Shown: in pieces, positions 36,910 through 47,879 of the stretch
Layout of the letters: every line of letters starts with the position of its first letter
Position numbering within the stretch: the stretch's first letter is position 1
Assembly: GCA_004123355.1 (NCBI GenBank)
Contig: SCHM01000004.1
Span: 1,798,001 to 1,862,000, forward strand
Length of the DNA stretch: 64,000 nucleotides
Reading direction: 5' to 3'
Source: Amphirosellinia nigrospora
Taxonomy: Eukaryota > Ascomycota > Sordariomycetes > Xylariales > Xylariaceae
Made by a program: the position numbers and the translations under genes
The notes under the pieces: model-generated
The model's database searches: none
What the model was told of the DNA's origin: nothing
The model's input: only the letters and a program-made list of their open reading frames with translations

Positions 36910-38006
36910 TTATTTCCCTAATTTGAAGGTTGCCTGTGCGTATTTTCGGAGGGCCTGTAGGAATAGTTGATACCCTACTCCTTGGTTATCAGGAGCACAG
37001 TGGATTTCAGTCAGGCGAATGGCCCATGGCGGATAACCTTGTAAATCAACGTAGGGCTCAAAGGAGATAAGAAGATCTGGTTCGCTCATGACAGCTTCGG
37101 ACAGCTCATTGTCAATTACGTCCGTTGTAATGTCTTCAGCGGCGATCTTTTCCTTCTGCACCATCTCGGTCAGAACCTTCGTAAGGTCCACCATAGCTTC
37201 CCGACCATCGTCCTCGGAGACGAGGATGAGATCCAAACCCTGGACATTATCAGACCCAATTGTAGGGGCGCCTCGGGCAAACAGCGCAAGAGGTGGCGCC
37301 TGGTGTTTGCCAAACCAAGCCTTAAGCCGATGGCAGACACTGCGGTGCGTTTGCGTCATGTATCTTTTCAGAACACCTATACTCTGTGTTAGCGATGGCA
37401 GACAGAACCGGCGCCGGAGAAAGCTAGTACCTGTCTTCTCATACACGGACAGTGTAGGAATCCGAGCGGCAGCACACCACGCAGCCACCTCGGAAACCTC
37501 ATTCACCAAATTTCTCCAAGGCATCCCCCTTCCGCCATTTTCGAGGGTCAGGATTATGCTCAGATGGTTTGGTAATCTGCTTAGCGTGGCCACATCCCGA
37601 GTTATGTACTCGGGGGAGTTATAATGATGCTTGAGGATGGACACTATGCGACTGGAGACGGCGCGGTAACCGCCACGGGTGCGGATGTAGAGAGAGAAGA
37701 TGGCGTGGATAAAGAGATAGAGGAGGGCGTAGAGCTGAGCCTTTAGGAATTTCCTGATGCCGAAGCGGGATACGCTCTGTTTCTTTACGCGACTACTACT
37801 TCGCTCGCGGGACGGGGGTGTGGGGAGGTAGTTCTGGCATGTAAGGTTAGCCTTGAGCTGATACAGTAGTAAGGGTTCAACTAAGATGCATGTCGAGGCC
37901 GGAGACTAACCCTAAGCAACTCCTCACGTTGGTCGGGCCGGAGCTTTTTATGTCCAGACTTTTCATCCTCCCGATATATTTCGGTATCTCTGGTTGTAAA
38001 GGACAT
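36910..38006 (-). CDS. NUS1: Nus1 subunit of cis-prenyltransferase (dehydrodolichyl diphosphate synthase complex)
   Basis: The ER-membrane partner of the cis-prenyltransferase that makes the dolichol backbone for N-glycosylation and GPI anchors. 321 residues, three exons: 37911-38006, 37431-37833 and 36910-37376. The introns are 37834-37910 (GTTAGT donor, CTAAC, CCAG) and 37377-37430 (54 bp). A short charged N-terminus precedes one membrane segment (FLKAQLYALLYLFIHAIFSLYI). The inactive prenyltransferase fold follows: LPNHLSIILTLENGG, TLSVYEKTGVLKRYM, and near the C-terminus TEIHCAPDN then QLFLQALRKYA. No frame slip: the exons total 322 codons. The start ATG is the only upstream in-frame choice. 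It is divergent from SEC10 and convergent with the AlkB gene. Confidence 0.88.
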
Positions 38007-38805
38007 GCTTGTCCTCTTAAGGTGTATTGTGCGTTTTGATGAATTAGGTACGAAAGCGCGTATTGAGGTCGTTGGTCTATGACGATCTAAAGGGGAGGTA
38101 GGAAAAGTTAAGCATCAATTAAAGAGTGTTTTGTTGGCAGATGGTGTCCTTTTCTTTTTCTCTGGCCACTCGCATCGCCTCGTGTGGTTCGTTCGTGGTT
38201 GTAATTGCGTAAGCCACGAGATAGTTCAACTGAGACACAGCGTAATATAACGAAGGAACGCCAATCACGGTGGGCGGAGTATGACGATTATCATGGGGAG
38301 TCCAGGTCTAGATCGAATATGGTAGTCTGCTGAACGATACTTGGTGGAGCGACGAAAAGAAGTGTCAAGCTTCAGCGGCCTGTAAGCCGGGTGCCGGAAT
38401 GTGACCTCAGCCACAGATTGCGTGGCCGAGTGGCCGGGAGTACGGGGGTAAGGGGCGCTGTTCCCCGCCGCTAATGGGCACTACAGGAGGTTACGCGCTG
38501 CTGCTATTACAGAAGGTACCTAACCTGCATGCGACAGCTGTTAGTTTCAGCGAACCCTCAACGAACTACATCGCCAGCAACCTCTTTTTTTGACACAACA
38601 CAAGAACTACTACTAATAGACATTGGCAATACTTAATTGGCATCGGCTACGAGTGGACTCTTCTATTCAAGTACACGACACGAACCAGCGTACGCCGAGA
38701 CGGGGCGATTTGCAGCGACTTCCATTTCCCCTCCATGGTATTGGCGCCAGTATCGACGACCCCGACCATAACCACAACCACAACCGCGCCGCCGTGACCG
38801 ATCTG
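38007..38805. promoter_or_regulatory. divergent spacer between NUS1 and SEC10
   Basis: About 800 bp shared upstream region of two secretory-pathway genes. An open frame from 38623 joins SEC10 but looks like leader sequence. No defined site is claimed. Confidence 0.4.
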
Positions 38806-41424
38806 ATGGAGAGGGGTGCGTCTGGGTCGCGAGCCCTATTCCCCAAGGGCCCTAGCTTTAGCCTCGAGGATTTCTCAAACAAAGATTTCATCGTCCGCGA
38901 CTTTGTCGACAGTCTCGCCGAAAATGCTGTCTCCCAGAACCGACGCTCGGGTGCGGCCCAGCAGGCTTTTGACCCTAAGCCTCTCATCAGAGCCTTTGAG
39001 AGTATGACGCCCACAGACCTTTCCCTTCCATGTTCGCAAGTTGCGCTGCTGACGCCGCCCTCGCCCTCTCTCAGATGCGCTAGAGGGTCTCGGTAGCCTC
39101 TCTGAAGAATTGCAGGGGAAGGAGTCGGAGCTTCTGACCCAAGTCAGACGAGCCGAGATACAGCACGATCAGACCCTCGATACCCTTGGTCGCAAGTTGG
39201 ACCAGTCCATTAACCAATTCGAAGCGCTCGACGTCACGCTCAACAACCCCAACGGTAACGACAGGGGCAGCCGCGGAGAGGCAGGTGGTAATATCGCTGT
39301 ACAGATTGGAGAGAAGCTCGAGGAACTCGACCGAAAACGCAGACGGGCTTTAGATGCCAACTTCTTAATACACTGCTGGCTTCAGGTTAGCGAAACTGGA
39401 GAGTTGACATCTCTGCAAGACATTCAGCGCCAGGGCGGCTCCGAAAACAAGGTCCGGTGCGCTGTCATTGCACACCAGTTGATGCGCATCAGTCAGAGGC
39501 TGGACCCGGCATCGTGGAATCAGACCAACGGGCACCAGCGGAACGGCATCACAAACGGCGTCAATGGCGCCGACAGGTCACACAACACGCGTGAGATATT
39601 GGAGAAATTCTGTGAAACCCTAGAGCAAGACTTGCTTAAGCAATTTAACAATAGTTACCGCAAACAAAACTTTGATGACATGATGGAGTGCGCCAAGGTA
39701 CTGCACGATTTCAACGGCGGGGCTAGTGTGATAGCTGTCTTTGTCAACCAGCACCAGTTTTTCATCGATAGGGACCAGCTCATAACCGACGAAGTTACGA
39801 TGGATGGCGAGACCTGGGACCAGCTCGCCGATCCTGATGCCGAACCACCGGGCATCGAGCCGAGCCTACAGTCGCTTGTCGATGAAGTCCGGATAATCAT
39901 GCAGGAGGAATCGTTCATAATCAAGAGGGCCTTCCCCTATTATGAGACAGTTTTAATAAAGTTTATCCAACGTATATTCCAACAATCAGTCCAGCAAAGA
40001 CTGGAAATGGTACTGGAAAAGGCCAGTACTATCTCATCTCTTGCTTTCCTTCGATCATTACACTCCTCACGAACATACATCAGCGCTTTAATCGAAGATC
40101 TGAAAACACATGGCTTGACAGAACACCCGGAGCCTTGTTCTGCGCAGATTGCCCAAACCCTAGATCAGCAGATGGAAGAGCTATTTGTTCCGTATATCAT
40201 GGGAAATTCATACATCGACCGAGAGAAGAGGAGTCTGGAGGAACTCTTTAACTCTCTACAATTCCGCTTTAATATCTACCATTCCAGAAGAAAAAAGGCC
40301 CCAACTGGTTTTATGGCTTCCTTGGCGCAACGGACTAATCAGCTTATGGAATCTGCTAAGGACGCATATCTGGAGAGACTTGAATCGTCCGATCTGACAC
40401 CCACCCAAAAAGCCATGATGTTGAGAGTCGCCCGAGTACAAGAAACTGACAACAATAAGAATGAAATTGAGGTATCTGAAGAAGAGGGATATCTATCGAC
40501 GGCAAATGCTAAGAGGATGATGACCTGGCTCGCGGAAAGTGTCCGACGGACGCTTGAGCTGGGTAGTCCAAGTGATACACCTAAAGACGTTGCAATCCTC
40601 CTGAATCTTCTAATGACGTATGGGCAGGTATACATCGAGACTGCCTTGGAGGCTGACCTTGAACGTGCCACTTCACAGGAGAATGTGAAGACTGAACCGG
40701 ATTTGTCTTATCTACCATCGATTCGGCCGGCGGTAACCGTCACAGCATCATGTCCCGTTTTATAAACACTGTATTGATTCGCTTAGCGGAATCCAACACC
40801 ACCGTACGACGGAGCATGGAGGCGCAATCTAAATTAGGCATTGAAGCCATCGAAAAGAAAACGAATAGTGTTATGAAAAGCACAATGGAAGTTATCATTA
40901 ACTGGGTTACGAAGTCGTTGAACCAACAGAAGAAGCTTGACTTCCTACCCAGAGACGACCTCGATCTCGTCGACTCGCTGCAGACGACTACATGCACATC
41001 AATCTGCCTCTTCCTGTCACGCTGCACGAACCTCCTCAACCAGTCCATCGACGGGCAGAACCTCGAGGTGTTCAGCAGCGAGCTCGCCCTCGCCATCCAG
41101 CGGCTCGTGTTCGAGCACTTTAAAAAGTTCAAGGTCAACGCCACCGGCGGTCTCATGGTCACCAAGGACATCGCCAAGTACGTCGCCACGCTCAAGGAGT
41201 GGCCACTGTCCAAGGACGTCGAGGCCGCCGTCGAGCTCCTCACCGAGATCGGCTACCTCTTCATCATCGGCCCCGAGGCCCTGCGCGAGAGGGGCAGGAA
41301 CCTCGCCACGGGAGCTGCCGTCGCCTCCACGAAGAAGCTCGGCAAGGCCGATTTCAAGGCCTTTATCCAGAGCAGAGACGATGCGAGAAGTGTGGGTGTC
41401 CAGAGCGTGCTTACGGGGTTGTAA
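38806..41424 (+). CDS. SEC10: exocyst complex subunit Sec10
   Basis: A subunit of the exocyst, which tethers secretory vesicles to the plasma membrane at growth sites such as the hyphal tip. About 848 residues. The N-terminal block GPSFSLEDFSNKDFIVRDFV is typical of fungal Sec10 and supports the ATG at 38806, although the frame is open to 38623. The rest is alpha-helical with family segments DFNGGASVIAVFVNQHQFF, HSRRKKAPTGFMASLAQRTN and FINTVLIRLAESNTTVRR; it ends VQSVLTGL. A canonical 73-bp intron at 39002-39074 (GTATGA, GCTGAC, TCAG) restores AFENALEGLGSLSEEL. One missing base near 40740, between PAVTV and MSRFIN, splits the frame. With it counted the coding length is 849 codons. Confidence 0.92.
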
Positions 41425-42042
41425 TGCTGGGTGGGTGGTGTTCGTGGGACAAAAGTTGAGTAATGAACTCTTGGGGCGTTTCGATATATAAATATAGGTT
41501 TCTAGCCGAGACGAGATGAGATGAGGTGAGATGATACCATGAAGTCATAAATATTTACTCCGTACAAACACACTACTTCTTTTGAAAATATTTTTATCGT
41601 CAGTCCTTGATTATCTAGCAGGGACAAGTAAATACTACACCGTCATCACATAGACAAGCAGGCAAGAGACAATATAGGATAGGAGTTACGAGTAATCCTT
41701 TTATTTCAGATAGATAGAGTTTTTCGTATCATCTATCTCAGGCCCCCTCTCCCACCCATTCCGAATAAGCCAAGTCCAGAACCTTCCTTTTCCCACCATA
41801 GAAGTTTCCTTAGCCAGCCCAGCCAAACAAAGTAGAAGGGCTCTTCTGAGCCAAAATGCCCTTGATGCGCTCCTGGGACCAGAGAGAGTGACTGAAAAAA
41901 AGATCTACCTAATATGCCTGGTTAGGTGATGGATACAAGGTATGCCCAACGCGATTTTCTGGTAGCAAAGAAGTATGTTGCTTGCTCTTGGTTATTGTCT
42001 CGCTCTTCCTCTCACTCCGAATATTTTTGATACAAAACTTTC
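41425..42042. other. convergent spacer between SEC10 and homeobox gene
   Basis: AT-rich 3' flanks of both genes. No gene recognised. Confidence 0.45.
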
Positions 42043-44303
42043 TCAGCGCCAATTCCCCTGACTAAGGGAAAGTAGGCCGGCCACGCAATCCATGTCCGGG
42101 CGCTTGCTAGGCGAAAGCTCGCCGCGCATGAAACGCTCGACGTCTTCACCGTTACGTTTTCCTTTTCGCGGAAGCTTCTCGCCCGACTCGTCACATGCGG
42201 CGTTCTCGCCGTCCTCAAAGATCGCTACCGCCGCATCGCCGGTTTTGCGTAATCGCTGCCCCGGGATAGGAGCAGTGTTCGCACGGTTCATGAGACGATG
42301 TTTCGCGTCCGTTGAACCGCTAAGAAATAGTGACTTTGTTGCCGCATCCTGCTCGCCTAAAATACGACCGACGCGCCGCGGATTCTTTAGGAGTGGTGCT
42401 ACTATTTTTGTTGGTGACATGTTGGCCTCAGGTGCCGGTAAGGGACGTTGGCGGTTGGGGTTACCGTTTTCGTCTGGGCTCCAGTTCTCCTTATCCGAGT
42501 CACCGGAGGGGCTAAGGATATCGAAATGGTGGCCTTGCTTTTTCCGCTTCTTCTTTTCTGGCTCGAGGTGATCTTCGTCCGCTTCCACATCGGCTAATTT
42601 CCCCGAGTCCTCTATCGATATATAACGAGCCACAGGAGGCGAGGTTTTTGCACGTGCGAGCCTAGGTTTCCTATCCAAAGAAACCCGCGCTGTACTTAGC
42701 GTATTACGCTTGCTTTGGTTTGGTTGTAGGATACCTGGGTGAGACGGAGGCTGAGAGTGGGAATGGTGATTATGGATTAGATTGCTCAGACTTGCAGAGC
42801 TGCTTGATGACCGCATCAAGCTAATAGCCGCTATGGCGGATCCTGAGGACTCGTTCTCCGCTTGTCTTGTCAGTTCATCTCGAGTATCAGCTTCACAGCA
42901 TGATTCCCAGGCGAGGACATCACGTGATCGACCACGGGTAAACTGAGGTGGAAAAGGGGCCCCAAGGTTTTTCGTGAGGGTGGAAATCGGCGGGAGCGTA
43001 ATACCAGAGAGTGCACTTCGGCTTCGCTGTAAGGTACGGTTGCTGAAAACCGGTGGCAACGTCTCCATGTTAGGAGGAAGTTGTGCGGTAGGACGTGGTG
43101 GTGATTGCTGAGCGGATATCAATTCCGCCTTGCCATCTAACGATAGAGACAAGCGGACCTGAGAAGCTGACGACGAAGAATGCGCATGCAAGATTGGCGG
43201 TGTTCGCCAACTGATGATGTTGAGGATGAGAAAGAGAATCTAGAGCCACCAAGATTAATACCTGAGCTCATGGCGTAACTAGCATCCCATTCGTACCTAA
43301 ACGAGTCATCACTGGTCCTTTCTCCAGTGCCAGATGTCGAGAAAGAATCTCTGGTAGCCCATCGGTTTGTCATATATCCAATTGGTGTCGCCGACACCTC
43401 ACCATAGGTGCGCGACTCAGCCTCCGATCTAACGAGCCTTGTTGGCGAAGGCGGTGTGCTGGTCATCACCTTCTTCAATTCTGAGTCCGTCTTAACGTCC
43501 CTATCAGGCTTTGGCACCTCGAAAGCCTGAGGAGATGAAGGTCGAGACCTATTTTGGATTAACAAATCATGAGGGCTTGGAGGACGTTCCCCATGCTCGA
43601 CTGGCGTCGTCGCGCCGGCAGGTGAGCCTTGAGGTAACTCAGCAGCATTTGGCAGAGCAACTGGTGCAGGAAGTGGCTCGATTGACGCAGGCATTGCATC
43701 AGACGATAAAACACGCATGCCATTCCCATATCTAAGTGCCTCAATCTCCTGTGGTGAGAGCGGGCGAGATTTTCTGCGGTCGTTCTGCCGTCGGTTCTGG
43801 AACCATATCTACGTCATCCGGAAACATCAGTTCTGGTCTGACTTATTCCATACTCGGTTGACTCCCACGATGCATGTAAGTCATTGCATGTCCAAGTTAC
43901 TAACCTGCACTTCTTTTTCATTCAACGAAACGCGCTTTACAATTGTCGAGACGCGCCGCCTTGTCAGGCTTTGGGTTCGAGTTGTAAGCAGCTTCAAGAA
44001 TAGTTTTATCTTGAGACCTAGAAGAGAAGACGGGCCAATGGTCAGCCAATTGACCACCAGAGAAGCACAACAGCCTGTTCCCACGAGCCGGCGCAGGGTT
44101 CATTGTACGCACGTGGTCCTCTTCCGCTTGCCCTTGGGATGCTTCTCGCTTTCCGCCTTCTGGTTTTGGAAAGGGGTTTCCAGTCTAAACGAAGATTCGA
44201 AGCATAATGTTGAACTATCCGGGTTGCTGCTCTGGGAGCTGGCGAAGGAGAGGTCGTGTCGATCGCTCGAGGGCGACGGCGTGGACGCGGTGGGAAACGA
44301 CAT
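42043..44303 (-). CDS. homeobox transcription factor, YOX1-like
   Basis: A predicted nuclear DNA-binding protein of about 689 residues. The homeodomain is split by two introns (44018-44112 and 43809-43904). It reads KGKRKRTT, then DKTILEAAYNSNPKPDKAAR, RVSLNEKEVQ, and the recognition helix IWFQNRRQNDRRKS. Outside it the protein is Ser/Pro-rich and disordered, with short conserved pieces such as SDDSFRYEWDASYAMSSGI and a basic KKKRKKQGHHFDILSPSGDS. The C-terminus DCVAGLLSLSQGNWR is typical of fungal YOX1/YHP1-related factors, which repress M/G1 genes in yeast; the target here is not known. Two slips that cancel (an extra base near 43943, a missing base near 43200) break the frame. Confidence 0.85.
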
Positions 44304-45877
44304 GGTTGTTAGACAACTATAAACACATGATATAAAGGAAAAGACGCTACGGGAAATGGAAACGAGAGACGGGCCCCTTCAATTGGACTTGTAAACAACA
44401 CACAACTGCGGTACACTGGTCGAGGGAAGAGGGTATCGCGACACGAAGAGGGCTTTCAACTGGGAGGAGCAGAAGCGGGTGTTATTATGGGAGAATGGGG
44501 CTGGGGTCTAATTGAAGGTGGGGCCTCTGAGAAGCGTGTCTTTCCTGGCTCCACACCGTACCTTATCTGGGCAGTGAATCGCGTCTACCACGGACCCCTT
44601 CTCTTCGCGACGCCAGCCAATCATCGCCGCGCTTGCTGTCCGAAAAGGGCAACTTATTTTTATTTACTTCCATCGTCACAAGCAATGCGTTTCCAGGTTG
44701 CCCACCCGCTACTGCCCATACTGGATGGCTTGCGCTACTAAGGTACATGAGTAATTAAAAATAACACCTCCAAAGCCACTCACTCACTCATTTCCAAGTT
44801 GCTGGAGTAGATGCTAGATTACGTAGAGACATGCTCTAATGAGATCTACAACACTTTTATAACGTGGTAGCTACTAAATACCTACCAAGAACCCTTACAA
44901 ATTCCAGCCCACCCCCAGTGGGCGAGTGAGCACATCGCAAAGTACATTTGACTAGGCAATCATCATCATAACATATTGATAAGCCGCCCTGCAGTAGATA
45001 CAACGCTCGGGGTGTCTAGTGGTGTGTGTGCTTTAGTGCGTCATAGCAATTAATGTCTCGATTAGGAAAGGCAGATAATAACTATATGTACAGAGCCATA
45101 ATGTATGATCATGCAAAGCGGTGGCATGTGTGAAAATGCCATCTCATATGCCACCATCGCAATCTATATTATGGACAGTAGAAATGGGAAATCTCGAAAT
45201 TTTCTATCGTTGATTACTATAAGACCAAAACAACAACGCATACTCTTTTTGGGTTGCCATGCAGCAACCAAGATGTTGAGACGATAGTCATGTCTATATA
45301 AAGCACTCCAGCTTTAGTACTAAAATAAATCCTTACATCAGAGGTAGGGCCATAGGCGGTCGAGGGCTTCCCGTTCGAGGGAGCTTAAGGCTCGGGGTTT
45401 TTGACTTTTGAGCCATACATTGATGTTCGATCGAACTCCTTCTTTCAAACCTTCAATTATTACACTTGTCACCACCACCCTTCACAAATTTATGATTTGC
45501 AGACGACAAATTTGAAAATGGAAATGCTTATGGTTTGGTCTATGGAGGTACCAGAGATTGGGCTCCATAACAATATGCTCTTCATCTTATCTAAAGAATG
45601 TGACGGGCTTGATTAGCTGAAAGCTAGTTAGTTGCTCCGTACTAGATGGTAACCACATACTCCTCAGTTTGTACTTTCAGAACCTCACAATCAGAAGAAA
45701 TGAATGAACCAATCCCTCGGCCCAGCGGGTCAATTGCCTATTACAATATGAAAACCTCATCCGGTGCCGTACGCCCAAACGCCGTAGCCAACCAAAACTA
45801 GAGCAGAAGGAATGCTTTGCGCTTGCTCAAATGTAGTGTATCGTCTAATCCAAAACCATAGCTCTATGTCTATCGCT
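44304..45877. other. spacer between homeobox and NAD kinase genes
   Basis: Upstream region of the homeobox gene and 3' flank of NAD kinase. AT-rich at 44750-45600. No gene recognised. Confidence 0.4.
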
Positions 45878-47879
45878 CTACATCCCTAAGAGACTCATTT
45901 GCCGCCGTAATGGACTTGCGGCGATGCTGCCATCCTCGCTAGCATAACAAGCGGAATCGGTATCAATGTCCCATTCGGGTTCATCATCTTTCACTGAAGC
46001 GGCCTGGCTACCTGATGTGCTCTCGAAGGCCTTTTGGGTAGCAGCTCTTGTGTTCCACTGCAATGTCCTAGAAACGCTATCGAACCATTCAGTGTTTGTG
46101 CGCATGACTGTAGGAAACGGGTATTGCGAAGCTGTGATGGTGACGTGATCTCCTGGTCTCAGCTCTACCCGTCCCTTGCCATCGAAAGCACAATAGGCTG
46201 TGGCACGGGAGTTTCGTGGGACAGAAACACGGAGAAGCATGGTGTCGCTGAGCACCATGGGTCTGAATGATAATGTATGGGGGCATATGGGTGTAAGAAG
46301 AATAGCGGGAATATCGGGATGAACAAGGGCCCCTCCGGCGGAGAGTGAATAGGCCGTTGAACCTTTCTTAAATATTAGTGGTGCATATAAAATCGGAGTA
46401 TCCACATGAAACATACCTGTTGGGGTGGAAAAAATACATCCATCGGCTTGAACAACGGTCAAAAGTTCGTTATCTCCGTACAGTTCCAAGTTGGAGACAT
46501 ACGGAGACGGGCCGCGATCAATCACGAGCTCATTCAGCACTTCGAATTGCTCACCCTCCTCCACCTCTCCTCCCGATGCGCCATTGCGGTAAACGGTGCA
46601 AGTAAATCGCATGCGCAGATTAACGCGCATGCCTTCGTCACCCATGATTCGGTTGAGATGTTGCTTATATTTCTCAAACTCAAAAGTGGTTAGGAAACCG
46701 AGGCTGCCGAGGCTAAAAGAAATGACCGGCGGGACAATTCTTTGAAATAGCCAAGAAGTAAACAAAACCGTGCCATCACCTCCAAGGGTGCAGACTAGGT
46801 CAAACTTTTCTGGTTGGCTCCAGCAAAGGTCAGGAGACCAGTAATGCAGCATCGACGGGAAACGAGGATCCTCGTCAATAATGCTAGCAGCACCAAACCG
46901 TTTGGAATGTCGTAGCTTAGCATCAACATAGACATTGACTCCGACATCCAAGCCGTAGCGAGGAGTTCTCAATAGCCACATAGCTAGTTCCCTAGTCAAA
47001 TACACAAGCTCATTATCTCGGGCTTTTGTGACGATCATAACGTTTCTGACAGCTCGTCGAATAGGCCTGCGCTGCAATTGCTTAGAAACTTCTCGAACAC
47101 CTGTGGCGGTTTGGACGAGACGAGAGTGCGACATCCACTCGTCATTCTTGATTTCTTCGAGCACCTTGTCAAAATCAACTGCATCGTCAAAGCGATTGTG
47201 GTAGAAGCAAGGCGACTGCAGGGATGGGAAGGCTGTGTTTGGAGTTGATGTCTGGAGGGCAAGTTCGTTGAGGGCATCGGTGAGCTTCTGGGAAGATGGA
47301 GCTGACGTAGACGGCCGCTTTCCCGCGGCGGAATGTGTAGACAACATGCTGTTCAGTGAAAGAGCCTGAGGTTTGTTGTTTCGACCACGAGCGGCGGAAG
47401 CCAAGGCCTTGATAATAGTCTGTCGAGGAACCGAGTCTATGGAGAGAGAGCTATTCTGATGACCGGGCGACTTGTTGTAATTATTATTATAGTCGGGCAC
47501 AAGGGAGTCAGGGCTTGTCAAGCCTTCAGCAGCATGCTCAGGCTGTGATCCGCCCTGCTCACCATCGTGGTATACTGCGGGAGTGTTTAAATCCGAGGCG
47601 GATTCTGCGGTAGCAGTGGCATTTGGGGGGGGTTGGGGTAGTGGGAGAGGGATTGGAATCGGAAAGAATGGAAGACGGAGACAACGCTGCGCCTGTGCGT
47701 CCACCTGCGCCTGCGCCTGCGCGGTCAGCAACCGAAGCAGAAGAAGCAGCCGTGGCAGGACAAGGATTGTCGCTGCTGAGGGTACCGGACACCTCCATTG
47801 AGGTATTGATAGCAGGCGCCACGCCGGATATGGTAGTAGACGTAGGACTAGGCGCCGTGACCAGCTGGTCGAAGAGCAT
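45878..47879 (-). CDS. ATP-NAD kinase (Utr1/Yef1/Pos5 family)
   Basis: Phosphorylates NAD(H) to NADP(H). About 648 residues. A long disordered N-terminus precedes the kinase domain: RNVMIVTKARDN, then FDLVCTLGGDGTVLFTSWLF with the GGDG motif, PPVISFSLGSLGFLTTFEF, NELVIDRGPSPYVSNLE, and DGCIFSTPTG joined to STAYSLSAGG. That junction spans a 54-bp intron (46363-46416), which is open in frame and would add 18 residues to the active site if kept. PICPHTLSFRPMVLSD follows. The N-terminus depends on a G8 run at 47625-47632. With seven bases the frame joins MLFDQLVTAPSPTS at 47879; as given, the longest frame starts at 47731 with an odd Ala/Gln/Pro leader. Confidence 0.9.

Noticed and set aside
38420-38437. 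A tRNA-Ser/Leu-like 5' end (GTGGCCGAGTGG)
   Set aside because: No B-box, anticodon arm or paired acceptor stem follows; judged chance similarity.
38623-38805. Extended SEC10 start at 38623
   Set aside because: The added 61 residues are His/Asp/Arg-rich and unlike Sec10; conserved sequence starts soon after the ATG at 38806.
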